Origin: JBEKOF01 sp049513975
GTDB lineage: Bacteria; Verrucomicrobiota; Verrucomicrobiia; Limisphaerales; Palsa-1400
Direction of reading: 5' to 3'
DNA: 14,600 nt
Assembly (NCBI GenBank): GCA_049513975.1
Contig: JBEKVM010000176.1
Span: 1 to 14,600 of the forward strand
Under the pieces are notes generated by a model. It was not told the DNA's origin. It did no database searches and worked only from the letters and a program-made list of their open reading frames with translations. The stretch's first letter is position 1. Each line of letters begins with the position of its first letter. Made by a program: the position numbers and the translations under genes. Shown here one piece after another: positions 1 through 5,915 of the stretch.

Positions 1-119
1 CGGCGGGTGAAGCCGCCCTTGCCGTCCGACCGCACCTCCCAAACATTTGCCGGGGTGGCCATGCCGCGCTCCATTTTTTCCTTGGCGCGAATCATTTCGT
101 TAATAGTACGAGATTTCAT
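1..119 (-). CDS. XRE/HigA-type antitoxin, second copy, partial (continues past window start)
   Basis: The 39 codons visible here are identical to the first 39 codons of the antitoxin gene at 2034-2387; the DNA is the same from 1 to 122 and from 2269 to 2390. Only the N-terminal arm is in view (MKSRTINEMI... to the FTR segment), so the helix-turn-helix part, if present, lies outside the window. The ATG at 117-119 is 15 nt after the methyltransferase stop. A GAGGGAG purine run about 10 nt upstream could serve as ribosome binding site, so this copy could be translated as the last gene of the minus-strand RM operon. It may be the original antitoxin, pushed away from its toxin by the RM insertion, or a truncated remnant. 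The sequence beyond position 1 decides which. Confidence 0.75.
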   Translation of the reverse strand, partial: MKSRTINEMIRAKEKMERGMATPANVWEVRSDGKGGFTR

Positions 120-122
120 AAT
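1..122. repeat. Left copy of perfect direct repeat (at least 122 bp)
   Basis: Bases 1-122 match 2269-2390 exactly at a constant offset of 2268. The match ends at 122/2390 (next bases c versus t). The left limit is cut by the window edge, so the repeat may be longer and may include the whole antitoxin gene. Confidence 0.95.
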
Positions 123-134
123 CCGGTCGCTCCC

Positions 135-731
135 TCAGAACTCCGAAAGGAGCGTCGGTTCCAGGCGGCGCTCGTAATCGCCGAGGGGCTTCCCATACAA
201 AGGCCGCAAATCAACCACGGCCCCGGAATGGCTGAACACCTCAAAGAATTTCTCGTAGTCGCGTCCCCAGTAAACCATGGCGCAGGACATTGGAGCGCCT
301 TTGCCCTCGTCGCGGCCTTCGATCAAAAACCGCAGTCTTGTGTCATAGAGGAAACAGATCGCAGCGGCGCGTCCGAAAACGTAATTCTTCCAGTGGCCAG
401 TGTTGGTTGCCACCGGAACCAGCGCAATCACTTCGGACGAGTGCTGGCGGTGCGCGGCCGCGCACCGATACAGCCAGTGTTTTATCGAAGTGCCCCGCTC
501 CTGATCAATGCCATACGGCGGGTTCACAAAGATGCTGGGATAATCCCACGATTCTTTCAGGCCGTCCTCCTGCGGCAGACGATACGCAACGCGCGCTCCG
601 ACGAGTGAATGCTGATTTGAGCAGGGATCAAGGTGAATGTCGCCCCCAAAAACCTTTTTGACAGAGTTGACATATTTCTTGGGCGTTCCCCAATCCTGAC
701 TGAGGGTGTTGATGGTGCGTCCGGCGCTCAT
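135..731 (-). CDS. Phage-type DNA N6-adenine methyltransferase (Dam family PF05869-like), modification half of an RM pair
   Basis: A 198-residue protein that most likely transfers a methyl group from S-adenosylmethionine to adenine N6. Visible marks are DWGTP near residue 13, LDPCS at 34-38, the amino-methyltransferase catalytic motif NPPYG at 70-74, a VIALVPVATNTGHW segment at 101-114, RLRF at 132-135, and APMSCAMVYWG at 146-156. This order and the short length are those of the phage DNA N-6-adenine-methyltransferase family, which is often encoded in prophages; it is smaller than most type II enzymes. The ATG (729-731) overlaps the TGA of the upstream endonuclease in an ATGA, so the two are translationally coupled. 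Its likely task is protecting the endonuclease site. The recognition sequence cannot be read from the protein. An orphan phage methyltransferase is the alternative, but the overlap argues against it. Confidence 0.85.
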   Translation of the reverse strand: MSAGRTINTLSQDWGTPKKYVNSVKKVFGGDIHLDPCSNQHSLVGARVAYRLPQEDGLKESWDYPSIFVNPPYGIDQERGTSIKHWLYRCAAAHRQHSSEVIALVPVATNTGHWKNYVFGRAAAICFLYDTRLRFLIEGRDEGKGAPMSCAMVYWGRDYEKFFEVFSHSGAVVDLRPLYGKPLGDYERRLEPTLLSEF

Positions 732-1873
732 TTTTCAAGGATTTTGATCCACTCTTTCCCATTCAACATCTTAAGCTCCTTCTGAAGTTTTTTCAGGCTC
801 TGATCTTTGGGTATAATGACGTTAAACCACGACTCGATGCTTTCCGCATGCGCCGCGAAGTAGTTTCTCAGCACTATGTCCGCCTTAACATCCATTTTCA
901 CTTTCGTAAACCGATTCGCTTTGGCTCCGGGGCCGTAGCTTTGCAGGAAAGCGGACCGGGCGTCCGCCAGTTCTGGGGTGGGGGCCAAAAGGAGCTCGCT
1001 CACAAATTCACCCAAACCCTGGTCGGTTAAAAAAAGCAGCCAGTCATACGACTGCGCCAGGACTTTCAACTCCTTGTTATGGTCTTCTGCCGTGAACCAG
1101 TTGCCATGATTGCTAACGACTCCAACCGTGAGGATGAAATCACGCAGCAAAGCGGGATTGTTCGAGGTTGTCACTTCCGCGAGCAGTTGGTCATACTGCT
1201 TATGATAAAAGCTGCCATCGGGCAAATGAACCACTCCCCCCATTTGTCCATTGCTACACCGAACTTTCTGGACGCAAGAGACCGACTTCGCCACATAAGC
1301 CCCCTGCTTCGCCTTCTCTATGGATTGCGGCCCCTTTTTCATTCCCTCCTCCACCCCAACCCGCTTGCATTCAAAAATGGCGAAAGGGTGCTGTCCAAGC
1401 ACCGTCACCGTCAGCGCATACTGGTCCTCTTTTGTGTCATCCACGCTTGCAATGCAAAACGCCGTCCCTGATTCCCCGAACGTGCAGGCGTTCCTCAAAA
1501 CTCCGTCACGGCTCAAAACGTGTCCAGCCTTGGCCGTCAAATCCACATGAGCGAAACCCAATGTGTCTAGCGATCGGAGTATTTTTGCTGTGGTCAAAGG
1601 GAGCGTGAATTTTTGCAGGGGTATGCGCTGTTGCCGCAGAATTGGGTGTAGTGAGAATTCCACTTGATGCGTAATACCCGGGTTTGCATACTCGGCCAAA
1701 GGGCGCTCAATGGCGACATTGTCGCGGAAACCCCATCCCTTCAGCGCGTAATAAGTGATTATCTCCACCAAGGTTCCAAGAGCTCTGCCTGCGGCCTTTT
1801 TTCGGTCCTTCGCGTAATGAAACACCTTCTCCACGAGGACACGCTGCAAAGCATCAATAGACTCATAACTCAT
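728..1873 (-). CDS. Putative type II restriction endonuclease with PD-(D/E)XK-like nuclease core
   Basis: A 381-residue soluble protein. The best nuclease signature is a hydrophobic strand followed by Glu-x-Lys, FAIFECKRVG at 164-173, then a basic stretch MKKGPQSIEKAKQGAYVA (178-195), as expected for the active-site strand and following helix of a PD-(D/E)XK fold. Glu37 in GTLVEIITYYAL could be the early acidic residue of the first helix. I could not assign the preceding Asp with certainty. It is paired with a methyltransferase through a 4-bp ATGA overlap, the usual layout of a type II RM system with the nuclease first. The ATG at 1873 is forced: an in-frame TGA lies eight codons upstream. 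Base composition looks less GC-rich than in the housekeeping genes to the right. I do not recognise the specificity family. Restriction function is inferred from the motif plus context. Confidence 0.7.
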   Translation of the reverse strand: MSYESIDALQRVLVEKVFHYAKDRKKAAGRALGTLVEIITYYALKGWGFRDNVAIERPLAEYANPGITHQVEFSLHPILRQQRIPLQKFTLPLTTAKILRSLDTLGFAHVDLTAKAGHVLSRDGVLRNACTFGESGTAFCIASVDDTKEDQYALTVTVLGQHPFAIFECKRVGVEEGMKKGPQSIEKAKQGAYVAKSVSCVQKVRCSNGQMGGVVHLPDGSFYHKQYDQLLAEVTTSNNPALLRDFILTVGVVSNHGNWFTAEDHNKELKVLAQSYDWLLFLTDQGLGEFVSELLLAPTPELADARSAFLQSYGPGAKANRFTKVKMDVKADIVLRNYFAAHAESIESWFNVIIPKDQSLKKLQKELKMLNGKEWIKILEK

Positions 1874-2033
1874 TCCGTCGGAATTGTACGAGGTTCATCG
1901 TGCCGGGCAACCTAAAAGTTACGTGGGCCGGTTGGCCATTCTGCCTGGCGCGAAAAGGGTCAATCCCGCAACACCCCATCTTCTCGTTTTGTCCCCGCAT
2001 GGCGCAGCCGGCTCGCCTTGCGGCGCAAGCCTC

Positions 2034-2387
2034 TCACGCCGCCGCTTCGAGGACAACTTCGGGATGCCGCGAGGCGACACGGAGGAGCACTTGGGCGGCT
2101 CCGCTGGGCGTGCGGCTGCCTTGCTCCCAGTGGTGCAGCGTGCGCACGCTGATGCCCAATAACCGGGCAAACCCGGTCTGGGACAACCCCAGTTTTTCCC
2201 GCGTGGCCGCGATGCTCTTGTCCCACGCCGTTTTCTGCGCGCGCCGAAAAGCCTTTGGGTCAATCGCCCGGCGGGTGAAGCCGCCCTTGCCGTCCGACCG
2301 CACCTCCCAAACATTTGCCGGGGTGGCCATGCCGCGCTCCATTTTTTCCTTGGCGCGAATCATTTCGTTAATAGTACGAGATTTCAT
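2034..2387 (-). CDS. XRE-family antitoxin/transcriptional regulator (HigA-like), complete copy
   Basis: A 117-residue protein. An N-terminal arm (1-55, including NVWEVRSDGKGGFTRR) precedes a helix-turn-helix at about 63-105: LGLSQTGFARLLGISVRT, then LHHWEQGSRTPSGAA. This arrangement is typical of antitoxins that follow RelE/HigB toxins in reversed-order type II TA operons. It would bind the toxin and repress the shared promoter. The toxin gene ends at 2400, 12 nt upstream. The family's usual ATGA overlap is present in the DNA (ATG at 2401-2403 over the toxin TGA), but that ATG is in another frame because of a 16-bp tandem duplication, so the antitoxin must start at 2387. No Shine-Dalgarno site is visible at this start. 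The gene start is duplicated at 1-119 on the far side of the RM genes. It could also act as a controller of the downstream endonuclease gene. Confidence 0.87.
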   Translation of the reverse strand: MKSRTINEMIRAKEKMERGMATPANVWEVRSDGKGGFTRRAIDPKAFRRAQKTAWDKSIAATREKLGLSQTGFARLLGISVRTLHHWEQGSRTPSGAAQVLLRVASRHPEVVLEAAA

Positions 2388-2390
2388 AAT
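2269..2390. repeat. Right copy of perfect direct repeat (at least 122 bp)
   Basis: Identical to 1-122. It covers the first 40 codons of the complete antitoxin gene and three bases before its ATG. The two copies enclose the endonuclease and methyltransferase genes. Confidence 0.95.
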
Positions 2391-2406
2391 TACGAGATTT
2401 CATAAT
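2375..2406. repeat. 16-bp perfect tandem duplication at the toxin-antitoxin junction
   Basis: The 16-mer tacgagatttcataat occurs at 2375-2390 and again at 2391-2406; a third copy at 107-122 ends the left long repeat. The second copy carries the ATG that overlaps the toxin stop. The duplication length is not a multiple of three, so that ATG opens an 11-codon out-of-frame peptide (2403 down to 2368) instead of the antitoxin. Confidence 0.95.
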
Positions 2407-2708
2407 ATGACCTTTCGTCTTAAATTCTCAATTTCCGCAGCCCCCAAGTTTTCCTGCTCGCCTTTGGCGTAGATGTCCAACAGGAGAATCCTGTCATCGG
2501 ACGTCCACCAGAAATAGATGACCCGCGCACCGCCGCGTTTGCCGTGGCCTTTAGCGGCCCAGCGCACTTTGCGGAGTCCGCCTGAGGCTGGAATGACCTT
2601 GCCAATTTCGGGATGGATCGCCAGCCATTCCAACAGCCCGAACAATTCTTCATCCTCCATCAAGCCTTTCCGCCGTCTTTGGAAGCCGTGGTCTTCGATG
2701 AAGATCAT
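2400..2708 (-). CDS. RelE/HigB-family type II toxin
   Basis: A 102-residue protein when started at the ATG at 2706-2708 (MIFIEDHGFQ). The core GGLRKVRWAAKGHGKRGGARVIYFW (residues 43-67) is the basic strand-rich segment characteristic of the RelE/ParE superfamily, followed by ILLLDIYAKGEQENL and the C-terminal helix AEIENLRRKV. Members are usually ribosome-dependent mRNA endonucleases held inactive by the following antitoxin. Length fits the family. The longer reading from 2744 adds 12 residues that would be encoded by the promoter itself, so I reject it. Toxin-first order is typical of higBA-like operons. A consensus promoter ends only a few bases before this ATG. Confidence 0.88.
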   Translation of the reverse strand: MIFIEDHGFQRRRKGLMEDEELFGLLEWLAIHPEIGKVIPASGGLRKVRWAAKGHGKRGGARVIYFWWTSDDRILLLDIYAKGEQENLGAAEIENLRRKVIL

Positions 2709-2716
2709 TTGTAAAG

Positions 2717-2744
2717 AGTATACTCCATTGGAGCAGGATGTCAA
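2717..2744 (-). promoter_or_regulatory. Sigma-70-type promoter of the toxin-antitoxin operon
   Basis: On the minus strand a perfect -35 TTGACA (2744-2739) is followed, after 16 nt, by TATACT (2722-2717). Transcription should begin about 2709-2711, one to three bases before the toxin ATG at 2708, implying a leaderless or nearly leaderless transcript. No Shine-Dalgarno site lies between. Confidence 0.75.
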
Positions 2745-2831
2745 GCGGGACGATTTTCCGGCGGTGTCTTAATTTCAAATTCCGGAAGATTTTGCCGGGT
2801 TTCTGGCGTATTGTTTGGTCAGGCAGGCACC

Positions 2832-2900
2832 ACTCCATCACTCCACCACTCCATTCCAATGAAGGTTCATTTTTCATTTTTCATTTTGCATTTTTCATTT
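2832..2900. repeat. Short tandem words upstream of xdhC
   Basis: Three 8-bp units of the type ACTCCATC (2832-2855) are followed by five 7-bp units of the type TTCATTT (2866-2900, one reading TGCATTT). The 8-bp word recurs in reverse orientation at 11466-11489 and 11774-11781. The heptad tract is a 35-bp AT-rich stretch ending 14 bp before the xdhC ATG. No Shine-Dalgarno site or clear promoter was found between 2745 and 2914. Confidence 0.85.
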
Positions 2901-2914
2901 CATAATCTCCGCCC

Positions 2915-4045
2915 ATGAAAGAACTCGCCGCCATCCTCAGCGCCCATGCCCGCCAGCCCGACAAAACCGCGGCCCTGGCCACCCTGGTGCAGGCTTCCGG
3001 CTCCACTTACCGCCGCCCCGGCGCCCGCATGTGGATCTCCCGGGACGGCAATTCGGTGGGTTCCATCAGCGGCGGTTGTCTGGAGCGCGATGTGATCGAA
3101 AAGGCGCAGGGCGTCATCGAAAACGGCCAAACCCTCCTGCTGACCTATGACACCAGCGCCGAAGAGGACCTGCTTTTTGGCGCGGGGCTGGGCTGCAAAG
3201 GCGCCGTGCATATTCTGGTGGAACCGGTGCGGCCCGGTTCTCCCGCCGCCGGGCTGATCCAGTTTGTCAACCACCTTTTCCAGGAGCGCCGATCCGGCGT
3301 GGCCGCCACCGTCTTTCGCTTGCAGGGCACCATCCAGGCGCGGCTGGGCGACCGCCTCATGCTCGACCCGGACGGCGCCGTCACCGGAGAAATCCAGGAC
3401 CCGGCCCTCCAATCCAAAATGCTCGCCGCCGCCCGCGAAACCCTTCCGGCCAACCGTTCCAAGACCGTGCAATTCGACCTGGCCGCCGGCACGGCCGAGG
3501 CTTTCGTGGAGGTGATCCAGGCGCCCGTGCCCCTGGTCATTTTCGGGGCCGGATATGACGCCGCCCCCATGGCGCGCCTGGCCAGGGAGTTGGGTTTTCA
3601 TGTCACCGTGGCCGACGTGCGCCCGGCTTACGCCCGGCCGGACCGCTTTCCCGAGGCCGATGCCGTCGTGGTGGTGCGCCCGGAGGAGACCCCCCGGCTG
3701 GGGCTTAACGAAAGAACGGCGGCGGTCATCATGTCGCACAATTATTTGACAGACCGCGCCTTCCTCAAGGCCCTGCTGCCGCTCCCATTGCGCTACCTCG
3801 GTTTGATGGGGCCAAAAGCGCGCGCCCAGAGAATGCTCCAGGAATTGCGCCAGGAAGGATTGGCGCCCAGCGAGGCCATGCTGCGCCAAATCCATAATCC
3901 CGTCGGGCTGGACATCGGCGCGGAGAACCCGGAACAAATCGCCCTGGCCATCCTGGCGGAAATCCAGGCCGTCCTTTCCGGCCATGCCGGCGGCTTGCTC
4001 CGCGAAAAGCAAAGCTCCATCCATGCCCCGGCCTCCGCCTTGTGA
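2915..4045 (+). CDS. xdhC: XdhC/CoxI-family molybdoenzyme maturation factor
   Basis: A 376-residue protein of the family that binds molybdenum cofactor, helps sulfurate it, and delivers it to xanthine dehydrogenase-type hydroxylases in the cytoplasm. The N-terminal XdhC/CoxI domain shows GSTYRRPGARM (29-39), VGSISGGCLERDV (48-60) and FGAGLGCKGAVHILVEPV (88-105). The C-terminal Rossmann domain shows LVIFGAGYDAAPMARLARELG (207-227), the acidic strand end VADVRP (232-237), MSHNYLTD (273-280) and YLGLMGPKARAQRML (294-308). Length is normal for the two-domain form. It overlaps the next gene, a MocA-like cytidylyltransferase, in a GTGA, so the two make one translational unit. No xanthine dehydrogenase or CO-dehydrogenase subunit gene is in the window. 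The client enzyme must be encoded elsewhere, or was separated by the accessory block upstream. Confidence 0.92.
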   Translation: MKELAAILSAHARQPDKTAALATLVQASGSTYRRPGARMWISRDGNSVGSISGGCLERDVIEKAQGVIENGQTLLLTYDTSAEEDLLFGAGLGCKGAVHILVEPVRPGSPAAGLIQFVNHLFQERRSGVAATVFRLQGTIQARLGDRLMLDPDGAVTGEIQDPALQSKMLAAARETLPANRSKTVQFDLAAGTAEAFVEVIQAPVPLVIFGAGYDAAPMARLARELGFHVTVADVRPAYARPDRFPEADAVVVVRPEETPRLGLNERTAAVIMSHNYLTDRAFLKALLPLPLRYLGLMGPKARAQRMLQELRQEGLAPSEAMLRQIHNPVGLDIGAENPEQIALAILAEIQAVLSGHAGGLLREKQSSIHAPASAL

Positions 4046-4716
4046 ACTCCGTGGCGCCAAACCTCCTGGACTCCCGCGGCTGCCCGGCCAGCGCCCTGAT
4101 GATCCTGGCCGCCGGCGCCTCCACCCGCCTGGGCCGCCCCAAGCAGTTGCTCCCCTTCCGGGGGCGCAGCCTCCTTCGACACGCCGCCGAAACCGCCCTG
4201 GCTTCCTCTTGCCGCCCGGTCGTCGTTGTGCTCGGCGCCTTTGCCGGCAGGCTCAGCGGCGAATTGAGCGGCTTGCCCGTCACCGTCGCCCTCAATCCCC
4301 AATGGAATGAGGGCCTCAGTTCGTCCATTCGCGCCGGCCTGAAGGCCCTCCCGCCGGAGGGGGCGGGGCCGAATGCCCTCCTCATTATGCTGTGCGACCA
4401 GCCTCTCATTTCGGCCCAATTCCTGGACCGGCTTGTCGCCGTCCACCTGTCCGGCGGCAGCGGCATCGTCGCGGCCGAGTACGGGGGAGAGGGAGGGGTG
4501 CCGGCGCTGTTCAGCCGGGCCTATTTTCCGGAGTTGGCCGCGTTGCGCGGAAGCCGGGGCGCCAAACCAATAATTGTCAAATATGCGAAACACGCGCAGC
4601 GCATTCCTTTGCCGGAAGCCGCTCTTGACATTGACCGGCAGGAAGATATAGAGTGCCTGGGTCGCCTGGCTGGTGCCTCAGTGTCGGACGCGGTTGAAAA
4701 CAGCCACGGCGCCTGA
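4042..4716 (+). CDS. mocA: MocA-like molybdenum cofactor cytidylyltransferase (NTP transferase family)
   Basis: A 224-residue protein of the MobA/MocA nucleotidyltransferase fold, expected to join CTP to molybdopterin-Mo to give the MCD cofactor used by xanthine dehydrogenase-family enzymes. Visible motifs are the nucleotide-binding LAAGASTRLGRPKQLLPF (22-39), NPQWNEGLSSSIRAGL (85-100) and the metal-binding segment LIMLCDQPL (114-122). A GGEGGVPALFSRAYFPEL...GSRGAKPII stretch follows, then a C-terminal DIDRQEDIECL. I chose the GTG at 4042 because it overlaps the xdhC stop; an internal ATG at 4099 would begin directly at the motif and leave too little before the first strand. The xdhC partner supports cytidylyl rather than guanylyl transfer. 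The C-terminal 'DID(T/R)xED' is also usual in this family. Confidence 0.85.
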   Translation: MNSVAPNLLDSRGCPASALMILAAGASTRLGRPKQLLPFRGRSLLRHAAETALASSCRPVVVVLGAFAGRLSGELSGLPVTVALNPQWNEGLSSSIRAGLKALPPEGAGPNALLIMLCDQPLISAQFLDRLVAVHLSGGSGIVAAEYGGEGGVPALFSRAYFPELAALRGSRGAKPIIVKYAKHAQRIPLPEAALDIDRQEDIECLGRLAGASVSDAVENSHGA

Positions 4717-4736
4717 AATCAGGTTATAAAAATGGA

Positions 4737-4749
4737 CAGAACTGTTCTG
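4737..4749. promoter_or_regulatory. 13-bp perfect palindrome upstream of the FN3 gene, possible operator
   Basis: CAGAAC-T-GTTCTG lies in the 72-bp gap between the mocA stop and the FN3 protein start. A second small inverted repeat, GATAA-TTGC-TTATC, is at 4767-4780. I see no convincing -10/-35 pair. The first could be an operator for a dimeric regulator or part of a weak terminator of the xdhC-mocA unit; it lacks a T-run. Confidence 0.35.
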
Positions 4750-4788
4750 ATTTGATACATTGGTAAGATAATTGCTTATCCCAGTTTC

Positions 4789-5898
4789 ATGAATTTGAAC
4801 TGTCTGAAAAGTATTGTTGCTTTGCTCATCGCAGCCCAGGGTTTTACGGCCAAATCCGATGTCACCCTCGCTTGGAATCCGGCCCAAGGGGCCACCATCA
4901 CCAATTATACCCTCTTCTGGGGCACCAACAGCGGTGTTTACATTTTCGAAGCCTATGCCGGCACTCAAACCAATCTGACCGTGACCGGTTTGGCCTCCAA
5001 CACCGTCTATTATTTCTCAGTCACCGCCACCGCGCAAGATGGCACGCAAAGCCTCGATTCCAACGAAGTCGTTTGCACCAACGCCCCGACGGTCCTGCCA
5101 CCCGCTCCCCCCGGGGGAGGCGGGGGTACCGGAGGCGGGACGACGAACACTAACACTTCCAGTACCAGCGGTGGTGGGTCGGGCGGGTCGGGCGGGTCGG
5201 GTGGATCGGGAAGTTCAACCGGCGGGAGCGGCTCCACCAGCGAAGTTTCTGTTCCTGGGGTTCCGCCAGTTCTGACGTTGAGCTTTACTAATCAGCACCC
5301 ATTATTGGGCATTTCCGGCACGGTGGGATCCACTCTGCTCATCCAAAGCACCACCAACACCGCCAACCTGAACAGTTGGACCACCATCACCAACTTGGCC
5401 ATCACCAACCCGGCCGCGGCCCCGCCAACCAATCAGGGAGCACCCTCCACCATCAACCTCGCCTTCGTTCCGGCCGCGCAAAATTACGAAGTGATTGACA
5501 CGACGCCCCCAATCTGCGAATTCTATCAGGTGGTGATGCCTTACGATTACATGGTGCTGGCCGATGCCGTCCTGTGCGGCCAGGGGTACACCAACCGCCT
5601 CCTGCTCGTGCGCATGCCGGGCGTCAACTCCGACGACGTTTGTTATGTCACCAACCAAAACAGCTTTCTTTTCTATGACGCGACCAACCGCGCCTTCGCC
5701 CTGGAGCCTTCCGGTTCGACCATCCGCCAAATCGCCACCACCTTGTCCACCTCCCTTGGCCAAAACTGGACCTCCGCCTCCGAGTTCGCCTATTCCAACG
5801 GCGTCACCACTATTCTGGCTACCGTGGTTGCGACCGAGCCCCCAAGCTCGGACCCGGTGGCCGGCGCCTCCACCCCCGACATCATAATTGATTTTTAA
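4789..5898 (+). CDS. Exported fibronectin type III domain protein with Gly/Ser linker
   Basis: A 369-residue protein. Residues 1-21 form a signal peptide (short charged start, hydrophobic SIVALLIAA, cleavage near FTA). An FN3 domain spans about 23-98 (VTLAWNPAQG, ITNYTLFWGTNSG, TNLTVTGLASNTVYYFSVTAT). Residues 103-152 are a Pro then Gly/Ser/Thr linker that includes four GSG triplets from a 9-bp tandem repeat. The C-terminal region (about 160-369) has an Asn/Thr-rich segment, LLIQSTTNTANLNSWTTI, ending in CEFYQVV, a pattern frequent in surface proteins of Verrucomicrobia, then an unrecognised domain rich in small polar residues. There are no catalytic motifs and no anchor or sorting signal that I can see. 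It probably lies outside the cytoplasmic membrane and binds a ligand or polymer. The gap to the downstream CHASE3 sensor is 17 bp, so co-transcription is likely. Confidence 0.75.
   Translation: MNLNCLKSIVALLIAAQGFTAKSDVTLAWNPAQGATITNYTLFWGTNSGVYIFEAYAGTQTNLTVTGLASNTVYYFSVTATAQDGTQSLDSNEVVCTNAPTVLPPAPPGGGGGTGGGTTNTNTSSTSGGGSGGSGGSGGSGSSTGGSGSTSEVSVPGVPPVLTLSFTNQHPLLGISGTVGSTLLIQSTTNTANLNSWTTITNLAITNPAAAPPTNQGAPSTINLAFVPAAQNYEVIDTTPPICEFYQVVMPYDYMVLADAVLCGQGYTNRLLLVRMPGVNSDDVCYVTNQNSFLFYDATNRAFALEPSGSTIRQIATTLSTSLGQNWTSASEFAYSNGVTTILATVVATEPPSSDPVAGASTPDIIIDF
5176..5211 (+). repeat. Four 9-bp in-frame units encoding GSG triplets
   Basis: Units GGGTCGGGC, GGGTCGGGC, GGGTCGGGT and GGATCGGGA encode residues 130-141 of the FN3 protein linker. 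The coding strand has at least six GGG runs separated by one or two bases, a strong G-quadruplex pattern. Unit gain or loss would keep the frame and only change linker length. Confidence 0.9.
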
Positions 5899-5915
5899 AA
5901 TAACCTAACCGGGTA

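Noticed and set aside
2709..2744. Upstream extension of the toxin to an ATG at 2744
   Set aside because: The added 12 codons coincide with a consensus promoter; RelE-family length and alignment fit the ATG at 2708.
2900..4060. Long open frame on the minus strand opposite xdhC (386 codons)
   Set aside because: It mirrors a gene with clear family motifs, is Gly/His/Asp-rich as expected from an antisense GC-rich frame, and shows no domain.
3793..4593. 266-codon minus-strand frame opposite xdhC/mocA
   Set aside because: Shadow frame in GC-rich DNA without family signature.
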